Origin: GCA-2718815 sp963578105
GTDB taxonomy: Bacteria > Planctomycetota > Planctomycetia > Pirellulales > Pirellulaceae
NCBI GenBank assembly: GCA_963578105.1
Contig: CAUZBP010000006.1
Coordinates: 62,001-126,000 of the forward strand
DNA length: 64,000 nucleotides
Reading direction: 5' to 3'
Below are positions 45,082-54,753 of the stretch, piece after piece; within the stretch, counting starts at the first letter, position 1; each line of letters begins with the position of its first letter. The notes beneath the pieces are model-generated. The model saw nothing but the letters and a program-made list of their open reading frames with translations, searched no databases and was not told the origin of the DNA. A program made the translations under genes and the position numbers.

Positions 45082-46833
45082 CTAGTAGACCTCGTCACGC
45101 AACCAGGGAAGTTTGTGATCCGGCAATCCGTTTTCACGCTGCGATTTGCGTATCATTTCGTGGTAGAGCCTTTTAAAATCCAGGTGGACTGAAAACTTTT
45201 TGAGTTCCGCCTGATCGACCCATGGCTTAACTGGATACTTGCCATTCTTAAACCCTTCGTACTCCGCCAGGACCGCCGCCCAGCGAGCTATGTGATTTCT
45301 CGTACCCTGAGCAATCATCCCATCTTCAACGGTTTGCAACTTGTTGGAGAGTGCGATGATCGCTTCGTGTTGGTGCAATACGACATACCACGCGAAAAGT
45401 TTATTCCAGGTATACTGGCCGACCGAATCGGGTTCCGTCTCACGAAGATCATGGTACTGGATGGCTGGCTCTTCGGATGTTAAGCCGGAGATTCCCAGCA
45501 AATTATCGGCCATGATACGTTCAAAGGACTTGTTCGCGATGACTCTGTTGCCACGATACGTCGGATGACAGTAATCAACAAATAGATCAAAACCCGGAGC
45601 AACGCCTTCCGCACAACTTTTAAATTCCTGTTCCAGATCGACCAGGTAGACTTGTTCCTTCTCATCGGCAATCTTCCGCAGTGTCTCATTGATGGCATTC
45701 AAAGCCCGGAAGGGTCCGTAATCCAGCTCTTTCGCCTGCAGGTACATTTCGAAGGAGCTTTCTTTTTGTCCTTGCATTTCCAGCGATCTGCCCAAAAAGT
45801 AGCAGCTTTCTGCATGCAAAGGCTCGACTGAAATGACTTTACGGAAAGCGGCTTCGGCTTCTTTGTATTTGCCATCAAAGAAACAGCCTCGCCCACGGGT
45901 AAAATCCTGCAACCATTGCACTCGCTCAGGACCTTCGGATTTACTGAAAGAAACGTGGGGTCGCCAGTCCCGCAGGTTCGTTGGAATGGTAAACAGGAGT
46001 ACAGGAACTTGCCAACCCAGGGCTTCATCGATGATCGCGCGGATGTTGTCTTCGTATTCTAGAAGAACAATCTCGGTTTGCCCCGGTTCGGCTCTCAGGT
46101 TAGACGCTTTCTTTTGAATCGTATCGTCGTAAACGGCAATTTCGACCGTATTGTTAAGCACAATTTGTTTCGTTTGCAAAATGGAACGAGACAACAGTTG
46201 ACCAATTCTGGTCTTCACAATGAATTGCCGCATTCTCCATGTCATCCCCGAGCGCGTCGCGTACCTGCGAGCTTCAACAAATTCATTATTTCCGCTGTAA
46301 ATGATCACCAGGTCGGGTTGCAACTGTTCGAGTTGGCCGATAAACGTTCTCAGACGATAGGAGGCAAAACCCGATCCCCCGAAGTTGTAAACTTCAACGT
46401 TTTGATCGGGCAGATTCTGAACAAAAAGATCCTGCAGGTAGTCAAGATAGGAATTGCCTACGGCATGTGGCAGCCCGTTGCTCGCGGACCCGCCGATACT
46501 AACAATCCGAAAAGCTCCCTGCTGCTTATCGCGGGGTATTTTAATTTGCGGAGGCCGAAAGGACTCGTTAAAGGCAACATAGCACCTCTCGTTATCAATC
46601 ATCTCTTCAGTAAAACTCGCCGTACTTCCTTCAATCTTGACCGCCGGCTCGGTCTCAAAATCCAAGGGAACAATCCGCAGCACTCCCTCGACTGCCACGA
46701 AAAACATCACGGGCATCACAAACACCAGGAACAACTTGGCTAAAAGTTTGTTCCGGCGTGGATTCATCGATCCACTATCCCCTGTCGTAGCCCGCTCGGT
46801 CTCCGATCGGGCTGCAGTGCCATCATCAACCAT
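45082..46833 (-). CDS. SGNH-family hydrolase with TPR insert, membrane-anchored
   Basis: 583 residues (561 if the ATG at 46767 is used). One membrane helix (LAKLFLVFVMPVMFFVAVEG) leads a periplasmic part. SGNH blocks: IVSIGGSASNG with the nucleophile-type Ser116, VEVYNFGGSGFASY, DLVIIYSGNNEFVEAR, and the final Asp/His in FVDYCHPTYRGNRVIA. Between them a TPR pair (FFDGKYKEAEAAFRKVIS, YFLGRSLEMQGQKESSFE) is inserted. This resembles the AlgX/DltD-like acetyl-handling envelope enzymes only in fold. The substrate is unknown. Confidence 0.82.
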   Translation of the reverse strand: MVDDGTAARSETERATTGDSGSMNPRRNKLLAKLFLVFVMPVMFFVAVEGVLRIVPLDFETEPAVKIEGSTASFTEEMIDNERCYVAFNESFRPPQIKIPRDKQQGAFRIVSIGGSASNGLPHAVGNSYLDYLQDLFVQNLPDQNVEVYNFGGSGFASYRLRTFIGQLEQLQPDLVIIYSGNNEFVEARRYATRSGMTWRMRQFIVKTRIGQLLSRSILQTKQIVLNNTVEIAVYDDTIQKKASNLRAEPGQTEIVLLEYEDNIRAIIDEALGWQVPVLLFTIPTNLRDWRPHVSFSKSEGPERVQWLQDFTRGRGCFFDGKYKEAEAAFRKVISVEPLHAESCYFLGRSLEMQGQKESSFEMYLQAKELDYGPFRALNAINETLRKIADEKEQVYLVDLEQEFKSCAEGVAPGFDLFVDYCHPTYRGNRVIANKSFERIMADNLLGISGLTSEEPAIQYHDLRETEPDSVGQYTWNKLFAWYVVLHQHEAIIALSNKLQTVEDGMIAQGTRNHIARWAAVLAEYEGFKNGKYPVKPWVDQAELKKFSVHLDFKRLYHEMIRKSQRENGLPDHKLPWLRDEVY

Positions 46834-47433
46834 AAATGTTACTCGTTAGGTGTGCCGCAAAATGGACATGACCGTTGTCGATTGACATCTGCAAGTGCCG
46901 GAGAGTCGACAGGCATGCAAAACACACTTGACGGAAACACCCAAGTGCCCGGATGTCCACTGTGGATACGGTTTCACTGCAGACCGCCAGATGGGCTCTT
47001 CTCCGGGGTGGCAGCCGCGTACATGTCAGCCAATTCTGCATCACGTCAATTCCTGTTCCAGATGACCCGCTTCTGTTGGAAATTTTAATTCTCTCGTGAT
47101 GCTGTCGCAATAGTTTCCATCCTCTTTCTCTTCGGCAAGTTGACCCTTGTTTTAAGTATCTCACCTCCCCAGGTGTTTGGATCTTTTTCCGTCTGAACCA
47201 GGTCATGATTTTCTTGTACTGTAGTTTCCCATCGGATGATGCTCTTCCGGTGGTGTGCGTCACGTTTCACCAATCACTCCTTCTCTATCAAACAAGGACG
47301 TAATTAACACGTCAAAAAAATCTTCACAACAAATCTAGCTCACTAGAAAAGCCTAGCTTACTGGTTGTACTTCCGTACAATGGAACCCGGTCACTTGCCT
47401 GGATGCCACGGGAAAAATCGCCAAGGGAACTTG
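46834..47433. other. divergent intergenic region, no feature seen
   Basis: 600 bases. The last 150 are AT-rich and probably hold the promoter of the following gene. A 145-codon minus-strand frame (46826-47263) has no motifs and overlaps the start of the SGNH gene, so I do not call it. Confidence 0.4.
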
Positions 47434-48537
47434 ATGAAATACTTAAAAATAATTCAATTTTGCGCCCTGTCATTCGCCCTGTTGCCTGCCGAAACAGGTT
47501 CCATGATTGCCGGAGAGGCGCCGGTCTCCAGCTTGCCTCCCAGGACCACCTCTGAGTCGACCGAATCTCCCACGTGCAAAACGGCTGAACTTGTTGAAGT
47601 CAAGAAGATCTGGGACGCATCCGACCACAACGCCTTCACCGATATGATCTACTGGCACGACCATTTCTTTCTGGCATTTCGTGAAGGTGCGGTGCATGCC
47701 GGTTCGGGGGACGTCGGTCGGGTTCGGATCCTCATGTCTTCCAACGCTGAATCCTGGCAAACTGCTGCCCTGCTCGACTCGACATCGCCCCTGCTACATG
47801 ACCTGGTGGGATGGGACACGCGGGAAGTCCACTTCTCCGTGACACCCGACGATCGGTTGATGCTTGTGGGAATGCTCTATCAAGACGGTGCTGGCGGGAC
47901 GTTTGCAGCCTTTTCCGGTGGAGTCGGTCCCGACGACTGGAAAAATGTCACTCCGCAAAAGATTCTGGATCCCCCCTGGTGGCTGTGGACGACCAAGTGG
48001 CGTGGTGACACCTGCTGGGGTTTTGCCTACGAGAGGCTTCCCAACAAAGATCGAACCTATGTCGTGCACTTTTTGAAAAGTGACAACGGTAGCGACTGGA
48101 GCAGGCACGTATCGAACGTGATCAACATGGGTGGCCAATCCAGTGAAACGGCCATTCGATTCGATTCCACAGGTAACGCGTTCGCCCTCAGTCGCCGCAA
48201 CGACATCAGTGCCCTGCTGGGCAAAAGTTCGGGCGACCTGAAATCGTGGAAATGGTATGACCTGGGTGACGAATTCAAAGCCTTCGGTGGCCCCAACCTG
48301 ATCGAAACACCGTACGGCTGGATCGGTGGTGGTCGCATGCATGACGCTGGCGCCAACCTGTCACTGACTTCGATCAATGTAGACGTCCCGCAGATGCGCA
48401 GAATTCTGAAACTTCCCAGCGGAGGTGACTGCAGTTATCCCGGGTTGGTCTGGCACAACAACCTGCTTTACGTCAGTTACTACTCCAGTCACCAGGGCAA
48501 AGCGAGTATCTACCTGGCAAAAGTAAAGTTGAAGTAG
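47434..48537 (+). CDS. secreted sialidase-like beta-propeller protein
   Basis: ATG 47434 has AAGGGA upstream and starts a signal peptide (KYLKIIQFCALSFALLPAE), giving 367 residues. The mature protein reads as a propeller with Asp-box-like turns (SDNGSDW, SSNAESW, SGDLKSW) and an Arg in FFLAFREGAVH that could be one of the arginine-triad residues. The catalytic set of true sialidases (Arg triad, Tyr-Glu pair) cannot be confirmed. It may be a glycan hydrolase or a binding protein. Confidence 0.75.
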   Translation: MKYLKIIQFCALSFALLPAETGSMIAGEAPVSSLPPRTTSESTESPTCKTAELVEVKKIWDASDHNAFTDMIYWHDHFFLAFREGAVHAGSGDVGRVRILMSSNAESWQTAALLDSTSPLLHDLVGWDTREVHFSVTPDDRLMLVGMLYQDGAGGTFAAFSGGVGPDDWKNVTPQKILDPPWWLWTTKWRGDTCWGFAYERLPNKDRTYVVHFLKSDNGSDWSRHVSNVINMGGQSSETAIRFDSTGNAFALSRRNDISALLGKSSGDLKSWKWYDLGDEFKAFGGPNLIETPYGWIGGGRMHDAGANLSLTSINVDVPQMRRILKLPSGGDCSYPGLVWHNNLLYVSYYSSHQGKASIYLAKVKLK

Positions 48538-48969
48538 CCACGGTCCGGACAGAAACCCGTAGATGCCGGGAAACATCCGGAAACAGAAGACCGTTGTTTC
48601 CCGGCCCCTGAAGTAATGATAATAGTTTGTCACCTAATACCAATTCATTAATATCACTGGCGACACAATACTTAAGCAAACGACTGAATTTCTTATAGTA
48701 ACCGCGTCTAACGATTTAAGTTTTGTTATCCTGTTTCGCGATAATCGCGGTATATGCTCTGGCGCTTGAATTGCAGTGTTTATGCTCTTTTATCTTTTGC
48801 GTGTAAACAAGCCAACCAATAAAACGGCTCGGACGCAATCGGGTGCGACCTGAGCCGTAGTTCCCGGCCTATTGCTGTTGTTTTAAAACTCGCTTTAGGA
48901 TACACAACTCTCGCTAGGTTAGCCGGCTGAATCCATGTGCCTCCAATCACAGCAGAAGGAGAACAGACC
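48538..48969. other. intergenic with hairpin and short palindrome
   Basis: 432 bases. Apart from the hairpin above, the palindrome CGCGATAATCGCG (48737-48749) lies in an AT-rich stretch 221 bases before the next start and might be an operator. Otherwise nothing was recognised. Confidence 0.4.
48565..48605 (+). terminator. 11-bp inverted repeat downstream of sialidase-like gene
   Basis: GCCGGGAAACA (48565-48575) is the exact complement of 48595-48605, with a 19-base loop, 28 bases after the stop. No T run follows. Confidence 0.45.
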
Positions 48970-49356
48970 ATGAACAAACTCGACCACTCTGTCATGTTCG
49001 CACAAAACGGTAACGGGGGAGTAGGGATGTTCGTATTGATCATCCAACTGGCGGTCACCATCTTGATGATCGCAGCTTTCTGGAAAACCTTCGCCAAGGC
49101 TGGCAAGCCCGGCTGGGGAGCCATCATTCCCATTTACAATGTCATCCTGTTAGTGGACATCGCCGGAAGGCCAATCTGGTGGTTCATTCTATTGCTAATT
49201 CCACTTGTCAATATCGTCGTTGGCATTATTGTGTCGATTGACGTTGCAAAAAACTTTGGGAAGGGTGTCGGTTTCGGGCTGGGACTCATGTTCCTTGGAT
49301 TCATTTTCTATCCAATCCTTGGGTTTGGTAGCGCACAGTACCGGACGACTTCGTAG
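48970..49356 (+). CDS. DUF5684-type small membrane protein
   Basis: 128 residues; ATG 48970 has AAGGAG nine bases upstream. Three or four membrane helices: FVLIIQLAVTILMIAAFW, then KAGKPGWGAIIPIYNVILLV, the signature of DUF5684 and signal-peptidase-associated proteins, and IWWFILLLIPLVNIVVGII. No catalytic residues are visible. Function unknown. Confidence 0.82.
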   Translation: MNKLDHSVMFAQNGNGGVGMFVLIIQLAVTILMIAAFWKTFAKAGKPGWGAIIPIYNVILLVDIAGRPIWWFILLLIPLVNIVVGIIVSIDVAKNFGKGVGFGLGLMFLGFIFYPILGFGSAQYRTTS

Positions 49357-49817
49357 AGTCCAATGGGACAGCCGGTTGTAGGAATCTGTTTCATCAAAGC
49401 CGGATCGCTTTCCATTAAGACGAGCGCGCAAGCAACAGCGTAAAAATCGGAAGCAGTATGACTTACGAACAGATGACGACGATTTGATGGAAGGCATGGA
49501 AAGAGCAGGAATTTCACACCAAGAAGGAATCCAAAGACGGTGTGCAAATAGTGTACTGCAGACCCGATCCAATAGCTTTAGAATCCACCGCGGTAAATCC
49601 CCTCGGACGATACCGCTAACCCAATGATACCGAATCTGATGCGATCAGTGGCCATCACTTTTTAAGCGGTCAGACTCTCGACACGATTGCCAATTCAACT
49701 TAAAACCATAACCATGGGTTGCCCGCTCGTCGTGTGGTTCACGTAGCCCCAACTAGGCCCTGCCCTGGGGAAATCCGTCGGCTGATTACACCGTTTCGCT
49801 TTCACAGAAAGGCAACC
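49357..49817. other. 461-base gap, no feature seen
   Basis: Lies between two plus-strand genes. A frame open from 49719 only adds an implausible basic leader to the following gene. Confidence 0.4.
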
Positions 49818-50933
49818 GTGGCCGACATTGAAGTCATCGACCGACACATCCTTTATGAAAATCCAGCGCCTCATAATCGGTCCCGCCACGCTTACTTTCC
49901 TGGCCTGGTGAAACTGCCCTCGAACGATTTACTCGCCTTGTTCATAGTGGGCGAGGCATTCGAGGCGGCGAATTGCACAACGTCAGTCTCCCGCTCGCGG
50001 GACCAGGGCCGCACCTGGCAATTCGAAGGGCCGCTGCACACACGGGATGCAGAGCACCGTCATCATTCGGACTACTTGAAGCCGACCTTGCTGAACGACG
50101 GCAGACTGATCGCCATGGGATATCGTTTTCATCGTGATGACCCCGACCAAATCATTGTCAATCCGGACACGGATGGGTTGCGTGAGGGTGACAACCTGAT
50201 TTCCTTCTCCCACGACGAGGGTCGCTCCTGGTCCGATCCACGAATCGTGTCGAGATCCTACCCGGAACTAATCGAACAATCCGGCCCCGCGATCCAACTG
50301 CGCCGGGGAACCATCTTGGGATGTGGCTCTTTATTTCCCCGCTGGGACGGCAGCAACCCCACCGGTTCGGTAGGTGCGTTGCTCAAGAGCGAAGATGGCG
50401 GTGAGACCTGGGATGACCACACTCGGTTCTTCGAAGACCCCAAGGGACAGTGCGCCCCCTCGGAGCCACGGTTGTGTGAAATGCAGGACGACCGGGTGGT
50501 GGCGCTGGTCTGGATGCACGATCACATTAACAACAGAAACCACACCAATCACGTCACCGTTTCCCATGATGCTGGCGCCACCTGGTCGGACCCGATCGAC
50601 ACGGGCGTTGCGGGCCAAGCATCCAACCTGATGTACTGTAAGGATGACCTGCTGCTGACCATTCATTGCCACCGTGAAGGAGAGGACGTCGGGTTATTCG
50701 TACGGTTGGTCGATTTTGCAGGAGACCATTGGCAAACCATCGAGGAGAACAAAATCTGGGGTAATGCCCCGGCGATGAAAGCGGCAGCTTACTCCTCGAT
50801 GGGACAAAATCTGAAATTTGGTCAAGCTTCGTTATTGCCTTTAGAAAACGGAGAGATCCTGGCCACCCATTGGGCGGTGGAAGAGGGCCAGGGCCGTATC
50901 CTGACACATCGTTTACGGGTAGGGGCGTCTTGA
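49818..50933 (+). CDS. sialidase-like protein with four Asp-boxes
   Basis: The GTG at 49818 has AAAGG five bases upstream and gives 371 residues; no signal peptide, so probably cytosolic. Four Asp-boxes (Ser-x-Asp-x-Gly-x-Thr/Ser-Trp): SRDQGRTW, SHDEGRSW, SEDGGETW and SHDAGATW. The N-terminus has RHAYFPGLVKLPSND and the C-terminus ATHWAVEEGQGRI, both shared in form with the gene at 54754. The family covers exo-alpha-sialidases and related glycoside-acting propellers. The substrate is unknown. Confidence 0.85.
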   Translation: MADIEVIDRHILYENPAPHNRSRHAYFPGLVKLPSNDLLALFIVGEAFEAANCTTSVSRSRDQGRTWQFEGPLHTRDAEHRHHSDYLKPTLLNDGRLIAMGYRFHRDDPDQIIVNPDTDGLREGDNLISFSHDEGRSWSDPRIVSRSYPELIEQSGPAIQLRRGTILGCGSLFPRWDGSNPTGSVGALLKSEDGGETWDDHTRFFEDPKGQCAPSEPRLCEMQDDRVVALVWMHDHINNRNHTNHVTVSHDAGATWSDPIDTGVAGQASNLMYCKDDLLLTIHCHREGEDVGLFVRLVDFAGDHWQTIEENKIWGNAPAMKAAAYSSMGQNLKFGQASLLPLENGEILATHWAVEEGQGRILTHRLRVGAS

Positions 50934-51081
50934 CGGACCGCTGAACTTTCCTCACCACCAAGACGTCCACACGAAAAACCACACCATCCCTCACGTGGCG
51001 CAGTCCACCCCGCCCAAAAGACCGCTACCCTGCGCGAGATGCCTCTCGGCAGACGAACCAGCAACAACCTTCCAAGATCCG

Positions 51082-51558
51082 CTAATCTTTGGTGAAAGAG
51101 AATCTCTGCGGCTTTGAAACGGACTCCCAATCTGCAGCCTGCATGATGATCGAATGTGTCAGCGAACCGGCGTTGAACGCGATCCTGCCATACTGCATTC
51201 CCAAAGACTCGTCCGCAAACAATTCGATCGGCAAGATGGGTGCTCCGAATGGTGGCACGGAACCGGGAACCAACCCGGTCAAGTCCAGAAGTTCTTCAGG
51301 GGTTGCAAACCGGACTTTTTTGACTTCAAACTTCCGTTTGACGGCTGCCCAGTCCAGTTTTCGATCGGCAGGCAGAACAAACAGACGGAATGTCTCATTC
51401 GTCCGCAAAACAAGTGCCTTGGCACCTACCCCCAGTGGTTCTCCGCGGGCCTGTGCGGACTCTTCCGACGTATGGGTGGGTGCATGTTCCACCTCTTTAA
51501 ATTCGATTTCCGCAGCTTGCAAAATTTGACGAATCTGTTTGAGCGTGTCGCTACTCAT
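51082..51558 (-). CDS. YbaK/EbsC-type aminoacyl-tRNA deacylase
   Basis: 158 residues. Motifs: HAPTHTSEESAQARG at the N-terminus, GAKALVLRTNETFRLFVLPADRKLDW with the conserved Lys, and the GSVPPFG loop typical of the YbaK/ProX fold. Relatives remove wrongly attached amino acids from tRNA. The gene lies 32 bases after the DUF3500 gene on the same strand. Confidence 0.9.
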   Translation of the reverse strand: MSSDTLKQIRQILQAAEIEFKEVEHAPTHTSEESAQARGEPLGVGAKALVLRTNETFRLFVLPADRKLDWAAVKRKFEVKKVRFATPEELLDLTGLVPGSVPPFGAPILPIELFADESLGMQYGRIAFNAGSLTHSIIMQAADWESVSKPQRFSFTKD

Positions 51559-51590
51559 TGGAAAACTCGCGGGCTGAAAATAATTCTCGA

Positions 51591-52637
51591 CTAGTGTGCA
51601 GCGTCGTAATGCTGCTTCAATAGATCTGCGCCGAAATCCCCGTCGAACTCCCGCCAGACAGAATGCGCATGGTTGCCATCATTCTGTGTGTTGTCATATT
51701 CCAAGATGAAGGTCGGACCTTGCACACGATAATAGTGTTTGTCTCCGCGTTGGAGTCCTCCCGCCCATACAAAATGAAGTTGGTCATAACCTTCGTTTTC
51801 AATCTTCTTTAGCGATTCTCTCGCAAGTTCCCGACGCAACCGAATCACGTACTCCCGCACGAGTCGCTTGAGAATTTTTGCTTGCCGCTTCCCCATTTTC
51901 GAAGCGCTCAATCCCACCGGTTCCAATGGCTCGGCTTCGCGCCCGGGCCCGTTAATGACATCGTCCGGTGCCACATCCGAGATGATCGCCACCTGGGTTT
52001 GTTCTTTATTCAGCGACAAAGCTAATTGCCGGGCCAGATCTTCTTCGGCAGCCAGGACCCGCAAACCTTTACGGGGACCTTCCATCACTTCCGCCGGATT
52101 GGTCCCGAAGAATGATGGCGTGGAAGACACCTTTTTTCCATCCACCAAAGTAAAGTTAACCGACAGATGATGCCCTTCAATCCTCCAACCCCATGTTTTC
52201 GTAGTACTGGGTTCTCCGAAAATGGAAACGTGGTACAAGGACGGATCACGACGCGGACTTTGATTCTCCATTTCGTGCAAGATTTGTTCCAAGGTCATAA
52301 TCTGCAGCGACTTCTTAAAACCGACATGACTGTGAGCACTTTGCAACAACGCATAGGCAAGTTGTTGTTGATCCGTCCTCATCTGTTTCAGTGGTAATCC
52401 GACCCGTTCCTTAGGAATGAAATGCCAGTTGATACGTTCTCCATCATCAAAGGAAAATCTGGCAATTGCCTGCTGCTGGTCGTCGAGCCCTGCCAGAAAT
52501 GCGTTGGCTGCTTCGGCCATGGCCTCGGCCGGAGAATGGGCCAGAACCTGTGTTCCCGCATTGACCACAAGTAACAACGCAACACCACAACAAAGGGTCA
52601 ATCCCCGTCTGTCTGATCGGATCGTACGTGCTGGCAT
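51591..52637 (-). CDS. DUF3500 family secreted protein
   Basis: 348 residues. A signal peptide (RRGLTLCCGVALLLVVNAGTQVLA) precedes the DUF3500 domain with AFLAGLDDQQQAIARFSFDD, INWHFIPKERVGLPL, SLYHVSIFGEPS, WGWRIEGHHLSVNFTL, and QGPTFILEYDNTQNDGNHAHSV near the end. The function of the family is not established; the conserved His and Asp residues suggest metal binding or hydrolysis. It is transcribed with the YbaK gene downstream. Confidence 0.88.
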   Translation of the reverse strand: MPARTIRSDRRGLTLCCGVALLLVVNAGTQVLAHSPAEAMAEAANAFLAGLDDQQQAIARFSFDDGERINWHFIPKERVGLPLKQMRTDQQQLAYALLQSAHSHVGFKKSLQIMTLEQILHEMENQSPRRDPSLYHVSIFGEPSTTKTWGWRIEGHHLSVNFTLVDGKKVSSTPSFFGTNPAEVMEGPRKGLRVLAAEEDLARQLALSLNKEQTQVAIISDVAPDDVINGPGREAEPLEPVGLSASKMGKRQAKILKRLVREYVIRLRRELARESLKKIENEGYDQLHFVWAGGLQRGDKHYYRVQGPTFILEYDNTQNDGNHAHSVWREFDGDFGADLLKQHYDAAH

Positions 52638-52887
52638 GATTTTTCTTTCGGATGGTTCCAGTAATTCGGTGGTTCGGGCCCCTCGAAGAATAAATTATTG
52701 AGTTGAAGCCCCTGAAGTTTAACTGCCAGTCACTTGAATTACTACTGGCGGGACCAGCGCCTTCCGTAAATTAAAGCATGCGCTACGAAACCACGGTACA
52801 AAGGACGAACACCCTGCTTAGCAGATGCAATCGAATGATTTACAATCCCTCCAACAACAAATTTCAAGCTGAGATTACATCACCCTG

Positions 52888-54678
52888 ATGAACAAGAAAC
52901 AAACACCAACCAAGGTCCGCCACCTTGTGGTTGCCGCCACGACACTCATGGCCGTGTTGTTGTACTTGGACCGTTTCTGCATTTCGATGGCAGTTCGGTT
53001 CATTCAAGAGGAGTTGCTGCTGACGAGATTTCAGGTAGGCGTGATCCTGTCGTCCTTCTTCTATGCTTACGCACTGGGACAGGTACCGTCCGGATGGCTG
53101 TCTGATCGTTTTGGCGCGCGAAAGATGTTGACCTTTTACATTGTCCTGTGGTCACTCTTTACAGCCTGCACGGGAATTGTTTACGGATTTTTTGCGTTGC
53201 TCGTGATCCGTATTGGTTTTGGCCTGGGCCAGGCGGGCGCCTATCCCACGGCCGCCAATGTCATCAGCAAATGGGTGCTGTTTTCGGCGCGCGGAGCGGC
53301 CAGCGGAATCGTGTCGCTTGGGGGACGATTTGGCGGATGGCTGGCTCCTATTCTGACGGGTTGGTTGATCGTTCATTTTGTTCCATTCAGTGTGCCCTCG
53401 ACACTTCGCCCCGAGGATCTGCTGGATGTGCCTCGACTCAGTTACGAATTGACTCAACGCGCGGCAATTCCCACAGTCGACGACGAAGGAACACCCGCCG
53501 CACGTATTCTCTCAAAACTCTCCTCAAACAGTCGTGCCACGGTGGACCAAAACGCAATCCACTATGCCAGCGCGGTCGAGGGAATTAACCGGAAAGACGA
53601 GCCCGCAGGTGAAAGACACGGGAAACAAGGTCCCGCGGGAGTTGTGGCGCCGCCCGATGATGACATTATCCGTCTATCCCAGGAACTCAACCAGATTGTC
53701 ATCCTGCAACCCGGTTTCTTTCAAGCGTCCGATGCGGAACATTTCCCCTTGGAAAGTGAAGCTCGCAGGCTCTTCTCCCTGGATCAACCGACCGCCCAAC
53801 AGTCACAACGTCTTAATCGACTCGTCCTAGAGGCCATGCATCGGGAGTCCGTCCTGAAAGTCTACGGGGCGGGTTGGCGGAAAGTGATGTTTGTGTACGG
53901 GGCCCTCGGTTTAAGCGTGGCAGCCGTCTACTGGCTGGTGGTTCGCGATCGTCCGCAAACACACCCTCGCTGCAATCCCCAAGAGATCAAGCAGATCGAA
54001 AGCAGCCGCCCGTCGGATGCCACAAGTCCCCATGGTCAAGTGGGTATGGTTCCCTGGCGGGGGCTACTGACAAACTACAGCATGTGGTGTAATTGCATCG
54101 CGCAGTGGTGGACCAATTGTGGCTGGGTGTTCCTGGTGACCTGGCTACCGACCTACCTGGACGAAGAGCACCAAGTTCCAATCGCGATGCGCGGCCTGAT
54201 GACATCCATACCGGTGATGATCGGTTGGTTGGGAATGTTCTCAGGAGGATTTTTGACCGATCGCCTGGTTGCGCTCATCGGGTTACGATGGGGACGGGCG
54301 CTGCCGATTTCCCTGTCACGATTCGTCGCGATGGCTGCTTACTTGTACTGCCTGACCAATCCGTCTCCTTGGGCTGCTATCGCCGCATTTTCACTGGTTG
54401 CCTTCGCCACCGACATGGGAACCCCTGCCGTCTGGGCCTTTCAACAAGACGTGGGAGGTCGCTACACGGCCTCGGTACTGGGTTGGGCCAACATGTGGGG
54501 CAACTTTGGTGCCGCGGCTGCCACCATGCTGATAGGCTGGCTGGTCGATCGGACCGAAAGCTGGAACGCTGTTTTCATGGCTTCTGCCGTGGCCTTCTGT
54601 TTGTCCGGCCTGTTCGCCTCACAAATCAATGCAACCCAACCGATTTTATCCGAGTCCGGTCCTCCTCCAGAAAAATAA
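52888..54678 (+). CDS. MFS transporter (ACS-like) with large loop insertion
   Basis: 596 residues, against about 430 for its relatives. Helices 1-5 (LYLDRFCISMAVRFIQ, then GWLSDRFGARK, and GQAGAYPTAANVISKW) and 6-12 (GWRKVMFVYGALGLS, then WCNCIAQWWTNCGWVFLVTW) match the anion:cation symporter family that carries hexuronates and similar acids. Residues 167-326 form an extra soluble block between helices 5 and 6, a loop expected to face out of the cytoplasm. The block contains two related halves (LSYELTQ and LSQELNQ). It lies among sialidase-like genes. Confidence 0.9.
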   Translation: MNKKQTPTKVRHLVVAATTLMAVLLYLDRFCISMAVRFIQEELLLTRFQVGVILSSFFYAYALGQVPSGWLSDRFGARKMLTFYIVLWSLFTACTGIVYGFFALLVIRIGFGLGQAGAYPTAANVISKWVLFSARGAASGIVSLGGRFGGWLAPILTGWLIVHFVPFSVPSTLRPEDLLDVPRLSYELTQRAAIPTVDDEGTPAARILSKLSSNSRATVDQNAIHYASAVEGINRKDEPAGERHGKQGPAGVVAPPDDDIIRLSQELNQIVILQPGFFQASDAEHFPLESEARRLFSLDQPTAQQSQRLNRLVLEAMHRESVLKVYGAGWRKVMFVYGALGLSVAAVYWLVVRDRPQTHPRCNPQEIKQIESSRPSDATSPHGQVGMVPWRGLLTNYSMWCNCIAQWWTNCGWVFLVTWLPTYLDEEHQVPIAMRGLMTSIPVMIGWLGMFSGGFLTDRLVALIGLRWGRALPISLSRFVAMAAYLYCLTNPSPWAAIAAFSLVAFATDMGTPAVWAFQQDVGGRYTASVLGWANMWGNFGAAAATMLIGWLVDRTESWNAVFMASAVAFCLSGLFASQINATQPILSESGPPPEK

Positions 54679-54753
54679 ACGGTGCGGCCGGAGTCTGGTC
54701 GAAGACGGATAAACAAAGCGAAACATCTGCAGCCCGACTTCCCCAAGTAAGGT

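Noticed and set aside
46826..47263. 145-codon minus-strand frame upstream of the SGNH gene
   Set aside because: Overlaps the SGNH start, has no binding site, and its composition is irregular.
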